47,993 bases of DNA from Amycolatopsis palatopharyngis (GCF_003385185.1 NZ_PQHZ01000047.1:1-47993), one strand, 5' to 3'. Shown: positions 33,293 to 41,579, counted from the first letter of the stretch. Translations and numbers: made by a program. Notes: generated from the sequence alone by a model not told the origin.

Positions 33293-34777
33293 GTGAGCAA
33301 TACAGAGCATCGCCGTCAGGGTGTGTCGCGACGCGGGGCGCTGGCGGCCGGCGGCGGAATAGCCGCGAGCCTCACCGTGGGACGGATTCCTGTCGCCGAG
33401 GCGACGCCTGATAGCGCGAGTGCGGACGTGGTCGTCATCGGGGCCGGGATTTCCGGCCTCACCGCGGCGCGCCGGCTCATCCAGTCCGGAGTTTCGTCGG
33501 TACTCGTGCTGGAGGCGAACGATCGGGTCGGCGGCAGGACCCTTGATCTCGAGGTCGGGAACGGCGTGGTCACCGAAGGCGGCGGGGAATGGGTAGGCCC
33601 GGGCCAGGACCGCGTCCTCGGCCTCATCGACGAACTCGGCCTCTCGACGTTCAACACCTACGTCGACGGCAAGTCGGTCTACCTGCGAAACGGAAACCGG
33701 CAGACCTTCACCGGGATGACCCCGCCGCTCGGACCGGACGCACTGGCCGACTTCGTGCAGCTGCAGACGAGGCTGGAACAGATGGCCTCGACCGTTCCCG
33801 CCGAGGCGCCGTGGACCGCCCCCGACGCCCTGACGTGGGACGGCATGACCCTTGGCGGGTGGCTCGACTCGAATTCCCTCAGTGCCGAGGCCGAGTGGCT
33901 GTTCACGCTGGGATTCACCATCATCTTCGCCGAGGATCCACACGAGACCTCTTTCCTCCGGGCCCTGCACGCGATCGGATCGTCCGGGGGAATCGGGCAC
34001 ATGTTCAACACGACCGGAGGGTCCCAGGAGTCGCGCATCGCAGGCGGTCCGCAGCTGATCTCGCTGCGGATGGCCGAGCAGCTCGGCAAACGGGTCGTTC
34101 TCGGCTCGCCGGTCACCGAGATCGGTCAGCAAAACGAAGGCGTGATCGTGAAGTCAGCGCGCGCCGAGGTGCGCTGCCGGCGGGTGATCGTCGCCATGGC
34201 ACCGGCTGACGCCGAACGCATCCGCTTCACGCCGGAGCTTCCGGTCCGCCGGGCGGCATTGCAGCGAAAGTGGCGCAACGGCACCGAGAGCAAACTGTTC
34301 GCGGTGTACGAAAAGCCGTTCTGGCGTGAAGAAGGGTTCAGCGGCCAGGCGTTCACGGACTTGCCGATCACGCCATACGTCGCCGACAACTCGCCGCCTG
34401 ACGGCAGCGTCGGGATTCTGGTGACGTTCATGGGCACCGCCGGCTCGGGCGACGGTCTCAAGTGGAGCGACGCGCTCCTCGACGACCCCGCGGCCCGCCG
34501 CACCGCGTTCCTCGACGACCTGACGAAACTGTTCGGGCCCAAGGCGGCGCAACCGGTTCGCTACCTCGAGAAGTCCTGGTTGAACGAGCGCTGGATCGAG
34601 GGCTGCGTCAGCACGCGGGCCCCCGGCACGCTGACCCGCTACACGGACGCCGCGCGTGCGCCGGTCGGCCGGATCCACTGGGCAGGTACGGAGACCGGGA
34701 TTCTGTACGAGGGCTACATGGAAGGGGCGGTCAGCGCCGGCGAGCGCGCCGCCGAGGAGGTCCGCGAACTGCTCTGA
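33293..34777 (+). CDS. Tat-exported flavin monoamine oxidase
   Basis: A 494-residue amine oxidase. Residues 12-40 form a twin-arginine signal: SRRGALAAGGGIAASL then a polar cleavage region ending AEA. The mature part has VVVIGAGISGLTAARRL, VLVLEANDRVGGRTLDLEV, EGGGEWVGPGQDRVLGLIDELG and C-terminal IHWAGTETGILYEGYMEGAVSAGERAA, typical of putrescine/monoamine oxidases. It deaminates an amine, releasing ammonia and H2O2, here probably outside the membrane. GTG 33293 is chosen because GGGAG lies seven bases upstream and the signal then starts properly. It is last in the plus-strand operon. Confidence 0.92.
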   Translation: MSNTEHRRQGVSRRGALAAGGGIAASLTVGRIPVAEATPDSASADVVVIGAGISGLTAARRLIQSGVSSVLVLEANDRVGGRTLDLEVGNGVVTEGGGEWVGPGQDRVLGLIDELGLSTFNTYVDGKSVYLRNGNRQTFTGMTPPLGPDALADFVQLQTRLEQMASTVPAEAPWTAPDALTWDGMTLGGWLDSNSLSAEAEWLFTLGFTIIFAEDPHETSFLRALHAIGSSGGIGHMFNTTGGSQESRIAGGPQLISLRMAEQLGKRVVLGSPVTEIGQQNEGVIVKSARAEVRCRRVIVAMAPADAERIRFTPELPVRRAALQRKWRNGTESKLFAVYEKPFWREEGFSGQAFTDLPITPYVADNSPPDGSVGILVTFMGTAGSGDGLKWSDALLDDPAARRTAFLDDLTKLFGPKAAQPVRYLEKSWLNERWIEGCVSTRAPGTLTRYTDAARAPVGRIHWAGTETGILYEGYMEGAVSAGERAAEEVRELL

Positions 34778-34815
34778 CCGCGCGACCACGGGCGAGGGGG
34801 AGGGGGAGGCGAAGT

Positions 34816-34988
34816 GCCCAGCTGGGCGTGTACGGCCCTGGCTGCGCTACCCCGCGAGATGTGTCCTTCCGAGAACCACATCCTCGTCGAAGCAAAGAGT
34901 TCGACGACTTCCACCTCCTGCCCGGGTGGCACGCACGCGAGTCGGTTGCTTGAACCACTGGGGCCAGGGCCGGACGCTTCTCTGGCCC
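34816..34988. terminator. Hairpins between convergent amine oxidase and isochorismatase genes
   Basis: A perfect palindrome GCCCAGCTGGGC (34816-34827) and a stem GGGCCAG (34961-34967) / CTGGCCC (34982-34988) lie in the non-coding gap between two convergent genes. Neither has a U-run. They may act as factor-assisted terminators of the long operon. The gap holds no credible gene. Confidence 0.35.
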
Positions 34989-35007
34989 ACCTTCGACTAT
35001 CCGATGG

Positions 35008-35652
35008 TCAGCGCTTGAGTTCCCGCACCGCCGCTTCGGTAGTCACCACGTCATTGGCCACATAGTTGAAATTCGTGATCGCGGCGGCGAAGCCGTCACC
35101 GAGCTCGGGGTGGTTCGCCGCAGCGGTGGCATCCTTGACCACTGTCACCTCAAAACCCTGCTCGAGCAGGTCTCGCAGGTGGCTCTCGACGCACAGATTG
35201 GCCGACATTCCGGCCAGCACGACCTTGGAAATGCCTCGCTTTCGCAGTTGCAGGACCAGGTCGTTGTTCTGTGGCCCGTAGACCTTGTGCGGGCTGGTGA
35301 TGACGGTGTGGCCGTCGTCGATGTAGGGCTTGTAGCGCTCGAGCCAATCGGCGCCGGAACCCGGTAGACCTTCGCCGGTCAGCGGGCTCTTGCGGTCGAA
35401 CATATGGATCTCGTGCATCATCTTCTCGAGCGTGCCGCCGAACAACCAGGCGTGATCAGTTGGGTAGTAATAGTGCGGGGAGACGAAGACGGGGTACCCG
35501 CCCTCCTTGGCCGCGATGAGCAGCTGCTCGATGTGCTCGACCGTCCCGTTGCCCTCAACGCTGGGTCCCACGAGCTCCCAGGTAACACCGTCTGGGCTGA
35601 GGAAGTCGTTCTGCGGATCGGTCACGACGATGGCGGTGTCGTTCGGTGTCAT
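35008..35652 (-). CDS. Isochorismatase-like cysteine hydrolase
   Basis: A 214-residue hydrolase. The catalytic Asp is in VVTDPQNDFLSPDG, the Lys in TSPHKVYGPQNNDL and the nucleophilic Cys in GMSANLCVESHLRDLLEQG. The family includes amidases and N-carbamoyl hydrolases acting on small amides. AGGGAG upstream of ATG 35652 supports the start. It is convergent with the amine operon and has its own dyad upstream, so whether it serves the same pathway is unclear. Confidence 0.92.
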   Translation of the reverse strand: MTPNDTAIVVTDPQNDFLSPDGVTWELVGPSVEGNGTVEHIEQLLIAAKEGGYPVFVSPHYYYPTDHAWLFGGTLEKMMHEIHMFDRKSPLTGEGLPGSGADWLERYKPYIDDGHTVITSPHKVYGPQNNDLVLQLRKRGISKVVLAGMSANLCVESHLRDLLEQGFEVTVVKDATAAANHPELGDGFAAAITNFNYVANDVVTTEAAVRELKR

Positions 35653-35741
35653 GCGGTCTCCCTATCGAGTCCAGTCAAAGCCGTCGTTTTCTACGGCCTC
35701 CACATAGGGCTAACCCACGCACCGATTCATCATTCGCCATG

Positions 35742-35767
35742 TGTCATCCGAATGACAGAACTGTCAT
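35742..35767. promoter_or_regulatory. TGTCAT dyad upstream of the isochorismatase gene
   Basis: TGTCAT (35742-35747) CCGA ATGACA (35752-35757) is a perfect 6-bp inverted repeat, with a third TGTCAT half at 35762-35767, about 90-115 bases upstream of ATG 35652. The regulator is unknown. The 35653-35913 gap has no other recognisable feature. Confidence 0.5.
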
Positions 35768-35913
35768 ATCCATCCGATTGGCACGCCGCACCCCACGCAG
35801 TTGCTGGATGAGCGCGCAGTGGCGAGGAGCACTCGCGTTATCCGCCTGATTTTCTCGAGTACTACGGGGATTCCCGCTACAAGGTCGTGGCCGGGGCCCT
35901 GAGTCGGTCTGGT

Positions 35914-36243
35914 TTAGATGCCCTCGGTCCGCACCGGCGTCACGGGCGGCTTCTTCGCACCCACAGGCTTCGGGTCGACGAACCTCGTCTCCACCTTGCC
36001 GAATTTCATTCGGTTCCGGCGCGGTGGCCGAGCGGTCGCCGACGCCGAACCGATCGCGGCAGGTAGCGCCTCTCCTGGAGCTACACCGAGCTGACGGCCG
36101 TACGCGAGGTCCCGTTCGGTCCGCCTGGTCGGCTGGTCCTCGAGCTCCTGCCGTGCCATCGGCCGGTGCGGCAGTTCGTGCCCGGCCGGTCGAGCGCACG
36201 GCTCTCCGGTCGCGCGCAGCAGGTGCCCACAGAAGTCTTCCAT
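35914..36243 (-). CDS. Small hypothetical protein with N-terminal CGxL...GxPCxxPxGH motif
   Basis: A 109-residue basic protein. The first 30 residues, EDFCGHLLRATGEPC followed by ARPAGHELPHR, have the CG...TGEPC...GH...HR pattern seen in short, possibly zinc-binding actinobacterial hypotheticals. The rest is Arg/Lys/Pro-rich and probably disordered. No Shine-Dalgarno is evident before ATG 36243, so it could be leaderless or not expressed. No function can be given. Confidence 0.5.
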   Translation of the reverse strand: MEDFCGHLLRATGEPCARPAGHELPHRPMARQELEDQPTRRTERDLAYGRQLGVAPGEALPAAIGSASATARPPRRNRMKFGKVETRFVDPKPVGAKKPPVTPVRTEGI

Positions 36244-36434
36244 CAGTCGAGGCTACGGCACGACTGTCCAGCATCGACATCCCCTGGCCTGCGGTCCGCA
36301 TCCAGAACGTAGGCGGGTACACCGCGTGCCACCGGCCATGATCGTCGCCGTGTCCTCCGCCGCGACCGCGCGCCTATGTGCTTGGCGAGTTCCATGGGCG
36401 ATTCTTGCGGTTCACCGCGCTCGCGGTTGCCCTG

Positions 36435-37280
36435 TCACAGGTCAAGACGATCGCCGTGGCGGGCGATGAACGCGACCACCTCGCCGGCAGGTTTGTCGGG
36501 AAGGCCCCACATCACGTCGGTGACCCCCGCGTCCTCCCAGGCCGCGAGGTGCTCGGGAGCCGGTTTCACCGTCGCCAGCAGGTGCACCTGCGGCTCCCCC
36601 ACGCGTCCCGCATCGGCCCATGCCTTGCGGAGCCGGTGGCACTTGCCCGCGATGTCCCGCTCGGCCGGCGTGGTCATCCACCCGTCGGCGGAGCGCGCGA
36701 TCCAGGCGAACGTCTTCGGTCCGCCCCCAGCACCGACGACCAGCGGAATGTGCCGCTGAACCGGCTTCGGATACGCCCACGACGGACCGAACGATACGAA
36801 CTCCCCGTCATAGGCCGCCTCCTCCTGGGTCCACAACTCCCGCATCGCCTCGACGTACTCGCGCAGCACCGTGCGCCGCCGTGTGGCGGGCACATGGTGG
36901 TCGGCGAGCTCATCGGTGTTCCAGCCGAACCCGGCGCCGATGGTGACGCGGCCGTTCGAGAGGTGATCCAGGCTCGCCACCGTCTTGGCCAGGGTGATCG
37001 GGTCGGACTCGACGGGAAGGGCGACCGCGGTGGCGAGCCGGATGCGCGAGGTGACCTGCGCCGCGGTCGCCAGGGCGACCCACGGGTCGAGGGTGCGCAG
37101 GTAACGGTCATCGGGCAGCGTCTCGTCACCCGTGCTCGGATGCGCGGCCTGCCTGCGCATGGGGATGTGCGTGTGCTCGGGAACGTAGAACGAGGTGAAG
37201 CCGTGCTCCTCGGCCGCCAGGGCCGCCTCGGCAGGAGTGATCCCGCGATCACTGGTGAACAGGACGATTCCGTGTCGCAA
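36435..37280 (-). CDS. LLM-class F420-dependent oxidoreductase
   Basis: A 281-residue luciferase-like (TIM barrel) oxidoreductase. It begins LRHGIVLFTSDRGITPAEAA; other family blocks are YVPEHTHIPM, IRLATAVALP, TVASLDHLSNGRVTIGAGFGWN and PLVVGAGGGPKTFAWIARSADGWM. Such enzymes transfer hydride between F420 and organic substrates. TTG 37280 is chosen: GGAGGAG lies seven bases upstream and it gives the usual family N-terminus. ATG 37325 would touch the palindrome at 37327-37340. That palindrome matches the KstR motif, hinting at control with sterol or steroid genes elsewhere. Confidence 0.9.
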   Translation of the reverse strand: MRHGIVLFTSDRGITPAEAALAAEEHGFTSFYVPEHTHIPMRRQAAHPSTGDETLPDDRYLRTLDPWVALATAAQVTSRIRLATAVALPVESDPITLAKTVASLDHLSNGRVTIGAGFGWNTDELADHHVPATRRRTVLREYVEAMRELWTQEEAAYDGEFVSFGPSWAYPKPVQRHIPLVVGAGGGPKTFAWIARSADGWMTTPAERDIAGKCHRLRKAWADAGRVGEPQVHLLATVKPAPEHLAAWEDAGVTDVMWGLPDKPAGEVVAFIARHGDRLDL

Positions 37281-37323
37281 CGCACTCTCCTCCGCTAGCT
37301 CATGCCCGTCGACACTACTCGTC

Positions 37324-37343
37324 ATGTAGAACGTGTTCTACAT
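37324..37343. promoter_or_regulatory. KstR-type palindrome upstream of the LLM gene
   Basis: ATGTAGAAC (37324-37332) GT GTTCTACAT (37335-37343) has 9-bp perfect arms. Its core TAGAACGTGTTCTA fits the known KstR consensus TNNAACNNGTTNNA exactly. It is 47 bases upstream of the TTG start at 37280 and about 86 bases upstream of the divergent lysR start. No kstR gene is in this window. Confidence 0.7.
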
Positions 37344-37401
37344 GCTTCATCAAACCCCTCCGGCACTCCATGCTTGTCTAGTGCTCGCCACGTCGTCGAC
37401 C

Positions 37402-37417
37402 ATGTCCGAATGGACAT
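37402..37417. promoter_or_regulatory. ATGTCC-N4-GGACAT site upstream of lysR
   Basis: ATGTCC (37402-37407) GAAT GGACAT (37412-37417), just before the ribosome site of lysR. The reverse complement of 38413-38428, downstream of lysR, matches it at 15 of 16 positions. Two copies bracketing lysR suggest autoregulation plus control of the following operon. Confidence 0.65.
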
Positions 37418-37429
37418 AAGGTGCCTGGC

Positions 37430-38407
37430 ATGACCCTAGACAGGCTGCTCGACGGCCGGCTCAAGATCCGGCACCTCGTCCTCGTGACCGCCATCGCCGA
37501 GCACGGCAGCATCGTGCGGGCCGCTGAACACCTGCACATCACCCAGCCCGTCGTGACCCGCGCCCTCCGCGACGTCGAGACGTTGCTCGGGGTCATCCTG
37601 TTCACTCGGTCCTCCCGAGGCGTCACCCCCACGATCTACGGCGAGGCGTTCATCGGCGACGCGCGCGCCGTGCTGGCCCGGCTGCGGCACGCTGATCGCC
37701 ACCTCGCCCTGCTGACGCAGGCCGAACTCGGAACAGTGACCGTAGGCACCCACCTCGCTGGCTCGAACCTGCTGCTCCCGCGCGCGATCGCATCCCTGAA
37801 AGCCGAACATCCGAACGTGACCGTGGTCGTCCAGGAAGCCACGCCCGACGTGATGCAGACAGCGCTCCTCGGGGGCGATGTGGACCTCACCGTGGGCCGG
37901 CTGACGCCGACCCCGGACGCCGGCCGGCTACACCAGGAACGCCTCTACCTGGAGCCGATTCGCCTCGTCGCCCGGGTGCAGCACCCGGTACACCGGGAAC
38001 CGTCTCCGACGCTGCCCGAGTTGATGGGCTACCCCTGGATCGTCCCCGTCCACCAGACGGCACTGCGCGCCGAACTGGAGCAACTCTTCTTCACCGAAGG
38101 TGTCGAACTGCCCATCAACCGGGTCGAGTGCACCTCCATACTCACCCTGCGCCACCTGCTCGTCTCGACCGACGTCATCGCCGCCCTGCCGATGTTGATC
38201 GCGAACGACGACGACAAACTCGCGATCCTGCCGACTCCGCTGCCCACGATCCGCCGCAGCGTCGGAGTGACGCTGCCGGTGGATCAGCCGCCGACACCCG
38301 CCGCGGCCGCCCTGCTGGAGCACCTTCGGCTGGAAGCAAAGCGGCTGCAGGCCGTCTTGGACGACGACCACGGAACCGCGCCGGTAACGCCACAACGGCC
38401 GGACTGA
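37430..38407 (+). CDS. LysR-family transcriptional regulator
   Basis: A 325-residue full-length LysR protein. The HTH is LVTAIAEHGSIVRAAEHLHITQPVVTRALRDVETLLG, with LFTRSSRGVTPTIYGEAF; the periplasmic-binding-like effector domain starts near LGTVTVGTHLAGSNLLLPRAI. It looks like the branch that governs aromatic or sugar acid catabolism. ATG 37430 has AAGG about seven bases upstream. Near-identical dyads before the gene and before the following hydrolase-MFS-MBL set mark those genes as its likely targets. The effector is unknown. Confidence 0.92.
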   Translation: MTLDRLLDGRLKIRHLVLVTAIAEHGSIVRAAEHLHITQPVVTRALRDVETLLGVILFTRSSRGVTPTIYGEAFIGDARAVLARLRHADRHLALLTQAELGTVTVGTHLAGSNLLLPRAIASLKAEHPNVTVVVQEATPDVMQTALLGGDVDLTVGRLTPTPDAGRLHQERLYLEPIRLVARVQHPVHREPSPTLPELMGYPWIVPVHQTALRAELEQLFFTEGVELPINRVECTSILTLRHLLVSTDVIAALPMLIANDDDKLAILPTPLPTIRRSVGVTLPVDQPPTPAAAALLEHLRLEAKRLQAVLDDDHGTAPVTPQRPD

Positions 38408-38412
38408 GGCGC

Positions 38413-38428
38413 ATGTCCATTCGGGCAT
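38413..38428. promoter_or_regulatory. ATGTCC-N4-GGGCAT site before the hydrolase-MFS-MBL operon
   Basis: ATGTCC (38413-38418) ATTC GGGCAT (38423-38428), about 87 bases upstream of GTG 38515, the normal position for a LysR recognition site. It is the inverted near-copy of the site at 37402-37417. Confidence 0.6.
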
Positions 38429-38514
38429 GACCGCGTGCCAGAAGGGCATTGGACAAACATAACCGGCGATCCGACGATGTGACGGCGACCACGACCGATC
38501 ACAAGGAGGACATC

Positions 38515-39396
38515 GTGCCGGAGGCCAGCCCTGCCCGCCCCGCCGATCCGGCCGGGTTCTACACCTACCGCAACCCCGGCGACTACCACGCGGACTGGCG
38601 TGGCTTCTACGACGACTCTCTTCTCCGGCGCGAGGAAGTGCGGGGGCTGCTGGCCCACCAGGTGGAACTCAAGTACGGGCCGGACCCGCAGCAGATCGCC
38701 AACGTCTACCACCCCGGCACCGGGTCAGGGCGCCCGGTGATCGTGTACTTCCACGGTGGCCGATGGCGAGAGGGCCATCCCGCGTTCTACGACTGGATGG
38801 CGCGGCCCTGGGTTGACGAGGGCGCCGTGTTCGTGTCGTGCGGATACCGGCTCGAACCAGAGCACACGATCGCCGACGCCGTCGACGACGCGGTACGCGC
38901 CATCGACTGGGTGGCCGCGAATGCCGCTCGCTATGGCGGTGACCCAGACCGGATCGTGGTCACCGGGCACTCCTCGGGCGGGCACCTGGCGGCGATGGCC
39001 ACGATGACCGGATGGGCGGGGCGGCGCGTGCCCGCATCCGGCACCGTCGTCGGCGCCGTCTGCATGAGCGCGCCGGTGGATCTGCGCGGCGAGGCCAACG
39101 GCGCCGGCGAGGCGCTCAGCCCGGCCCTTCGCGTCACCACGGCCCCGCCACGCATCGTCGTCTCGTTCGGCGACCCCGAACCGAACCGCAAAGCCGACAG
39201 CGGAGAGTTCTTCGCCCACCACGGGCGACTGTTGGCCGAAGCGTTGTCGGCCGCCGGGGCACATCCCACAACCGTCGTCCTCGACGACACCGACCACGTG
39301 GGCACGGCGGCCGCCTTCGCCAATCCCGCGTCCGCCCTGTTCACCGCCGCGCATCCGGTGGTCTTCGGCAACGGAAGTGATTCCCATGAAGCCTGA
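38515..39396 (+). CDS. Alpha/beta hydrolase, carboxylesterase/kynurenine-formamidase-like
   Basis: A 293-residue hydrolase. VIVYFHGGRWREGHPAFYD is the oxyanion region, with HGGR in place of HGGG. Further motifs are CGYRLEPEHTIADAVDDAVRA, the nucleophile elbow VVTGHSSGGHLAAM, an acid in SFGDPEPN and a His in DDTDHVGTAA. This resembles formamidase/BD-FAE-type esterases. GTG 38515 follows AAGGAGG by five bases; upstream in-frame sequence is not protein-like. It overlaps the MFS gene by 11 bases and probably opens a three-gene operon under LysR control. Confidence 0.9.
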   Translation: MPEASPARPADPAGFYTYRNPGDYHADWRGFYDDSLLRREEVRGLLAHQVELKYGPDPQQIANVYHPGTGSGRPVIVYFHGGRWREGHPAFYDWMARPWVDEGAVFVSCGYRLEPEHTIADAVDDAVRAIDWVAANAARYGGDPDRIVVTGHSSGGHLAAMATMTGWAGRRVPASGTVVGAVCMSAPVDLRGEANGAGEALSPALRVTTAPPRIVVSFGDPEPNRKADSGEFFAHHGRLLAEALSAAGAHPTTVVLDDTDHVGTAAAFANPASALFTAAHPVVFGNGSDSHEA

Positions 39397-40651
39397 CGGC
39401 CTCGCTGCGACGATCCAGGAACCGGCCCGCGTGCGGTGGGCGGTCGTCGTGCTCGCATTCCTGGCGGTGCTGCTCGACGGGTTCGACACAGCCACGCTGG
39501 CGGTCGTCGTACCGACGCTCGCGAACGAGTGGGGAGTCGGTGCGAGCGAGTTCACCTATCCGCTGGTACTCACCAACATCGGCGTCGTGGTCGGTTACCT
39601 CTGCTGCGGCGCGGCAGGAGCCCGCATCGGCCGGCGCAGGCTGCTGCTGGGCGGCGTCGTCGGCTTCGCGGTGTTCACCCTGCTGACGGCCGTCGTCCTG
39701 CCCATGCAGTCCATCGCCGCGCTGAGCGTCACCCGGCTGCTGACCGGAATCGGCCTGGGCGTGGTCCTGCCCGTCGCGGTCTCGCTCACGACCGACCACA
39801 GCCCCGCGCGGCGCCGCGAACTGGTCTCGGTCACCGTCACACTCGGCCTCGCGTCCGGCCTTACCTTGGGCGGTTTCGCCGGCGGCCGCCTGATCGAGAA
39901 CCTCGGCACCGCGGGGGTTTTCTGGCTCGCCGGGCTGTTGCCGCTCGCACTGGTGATCCCGATGGCGCGGGTCATCACCGAGCCGCCGCAGGCCGGTCCG
40001 GGATCGGCCGCGCGGCGCGACGCCAGCGTCTCACGGCTGTTCCACCCGGCATTGCGGGGAGACACCGTGCTGCTCTGGACTTTCTCGTTCCTCGTCTTCC
40101 TCGCCGCCTACACGTTGACCTCGTGGGTACCGACACTGCTGGTCGGCTACGGGTTCAGCCCGTCCGACGCTCCCCTCGGCCTGGCATTCCTCAGCCTGGG
40201 CGGGGTCGTCGGCGGGATCCTGCTGCTGCCGCTGACCGCACGCATCGGCATCGTCCGCGCGCTGATCCTCATGCCGGTGCTCGGGATCGTCTGTATCGCC
40301 GCAGCGGCCCGCCTGGAACTCAACGACGTCGCACTACTCCTGGTGCTCGGCGGCGCGGGCGCCGGGATCACGGCGGGACAGATCGGGCAGCTCACGCTGG
40401 CGGTCGCCCTCTACCCGGTCCGCACCCGCACGACCGGGGTCGGCTGGGCGGCGGCCCTCGGCAGGGCCGGGTCGATCATCGGGCCCGGCGCCGCGGGCAT
40501 CCTGATCGGCCTGGCGATCTCCGAGCGCGACATCATCCTGCTCACTACGGCACCGGTCCTGGTGGCCGCGGCGTGCGCGACCGCGCTCTGGCGACGCAGG
40601 ACAAGGACCCGCGCGCCGGCAGCTCCCTCCGAGGTGGACGAGCATGCGTGA
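39386..40651 (+). CDS. MFS transporter, AAHS-like (aromatic acid/proton symporter type)
   Basis: A 421-residue transporter with about twelve helices. Helix 1 has VLLDGFDTATLAVVVPTLANEWG, the DGFD motif of the AAHS group. The loop GARIGRRRLLLGGV matches the MFS GxxxDRxGRR-type signature, and RLLTGIGLGVVLPVAVSLT precedes the DHSPARRRE cytosolic loop. AAHS proteins import benzoate-like acids. The ATG overlaps the esterase stop and the gene overlaps the MBL-fold gene by eight bases. Together they suggest uptake and hydrolysis of an ester or lactone-bearing acid. Confidence 0.9.
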   Translation: MKPDGLAATIQEPARVRWAVVVLAFLAVLLDGFDTATLAVVVPTLANEWGVGASEFTYPLVLTNIGVVVGYLCCGAAGARIGRRRLLLGGVVGFAVFTLLTAVVLPMQSIAALSVTRLLTGIGLGVVLPVAVSLTTDHSPARRRELVSVTVTLGLASGLTLGGFAGGRLIENLGTAGVFWLAGLLPLALVIPMARVITEPPQAGPGSAARRDASVSRLFHPALRGDTVLLWTFSFLVFLAAYTLTSWVPTLLVGYGFSPSDAPLGLAFLSLGGVVGGILLLPLTARIGIVRALILMPVLGIVCIAAAARLELNDVALLLVLGGAGAGITAGQIGQLTLAVALYPVRTRTTGVGWAAALGRAGSIIGPGAAGILIGLAISERDIILLTTAPVLVAAACATALWRRRTRTRAPAAPSEVDEHA

Positions 40652-41579
40652 CGGCGGGTCGCGGCCCGGCGAGTTCTGGTTCGATCTCGGCGACGTCGCG
40701 GTCGTACCGCTGGTAGAGACGGCACAGCTGCTCATCGAGCCGGCGGAGTTCTTCCCTGATATCGGGGACGACCGCTCACCGTGGTGCTTCCAGCAGCCGT
40801 GGTTCGACAGCGCGACGGGTCGGCTCGTGTACACGATCCAGTCGTTCCTGGTCAGCACAGGCGAGACGGTGGTGCTCGTCGACGCCTGCGTCGGGGCGGC
40901 AAAACCGAGGCTGCGGCCGGAGTTCGATCGGCAAAGTGACGACTGGCTCCGCCGGTTCACGGCCACCGGGATCACGACCGCCGACGTGTCCGCCGTGGTC
41001 CTCACCCACCTGCACGTGGACCACGTCGGCTGGGCGACCCGGGCCGACGGCGCTACCTGGACCCCCGTTTTCGACCGCGCCCGCCACTACGTGACCGGCC
41101 CGGAGTTCGCCTACTGGACGAGCACCGCGGGCACGGCTGCCATGCTGCGCACAGGCGAATACATGGCCGACAGCGTGCGGCCCCTGTTCGAGCGAGGACT
41201 GCTCGAACTCGTCGAGCCCGGCGCCGAGATCCACCCGCGAGTGCGCCTGGTCGCCGCCCCGGGCCACACCCCCGGCAACGTCTGCGTGCAGATCACGGGT
41301 TCGAGCGGTGAGCTGCTACTCGCGGGCGACCTGCTGCACCATCCCGTCCAGCTGGTACGACCGGACCTCAGTACCCGGTACTGCGTCGACCCGGAACAGG
41401 CCACCCAGACCCGGCTGGATCTGCTCGCCCACCTCGCCGAATCGGGGACACCGCTGCTACCCGCGCACTTTCCGGCCCCGTCCGCGGGCCGTGTGGTCCG
41501 CGACGGCGCCGGCTACACGTTCGAAGCCGCCTCGGATCTGGTCCGAGCCGGCCAGTTCACCTGGCGCGGTCGTTGGTGA
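40644..41579 (+). CDS. Metallo-beta-lactamase-fold hydrolase
   Basis: A 311-residue MBL-fold enzyme. Metal ligands are visible: HxHxDH in VVLTHLHVDHVGW, His in LVAAPGHTPGN, Asp in LLLAGDLLHHP and a late His in LLPAHFPAP. This arrangement is shared by lactonases (AHL-lactonase type), glyoxalase II-like thioesterases and others. It starts inside the MFS gene (8-base overlap), so it is translated with it. A lactone or ester substrate fits the operon, but the sequence does not identify it. Confidence 0.92.
   Translation: MRDGGSRPGEFWFDLGDVAVVPLVETAQLLIEPAEFFPDIGDDRSPWCFQQPWFDSATGRLVYTIQSFLVSTGETVVLVDACVGAAKPRLRPEFDRQSDDWLRRFTATGITTADVSAVVLTHLHVDHVGWATRADGATWTPVFDRARHYVTGPEFAYWTSTAGTAAMLRTGEYMADSVRPLFERGLLELVEPGAEIHPRVRLVAAPGHTPGNVCVQITGSSGELLLAGDLLHHPVQLVRPDLSTRYCVDPEQATQTRLDLLAHLAESGTPLLPAHFPAPSAGRVVRDGAGYTFEAASDLVRAGQFTWRGRW

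Noticed and set aside
14914..34777. A classical cyclohexylamine/cyclohexanone (chn) cluster
   Set aside because: The order amine oxidase-BVMO-esterase-ADH-ALDH is suggestive, but the BVMO is EthA-like rather than cyclohexanone-monooxygenase-like, and the gamma-glutamylation and Kal-like genes are not explained by that route.
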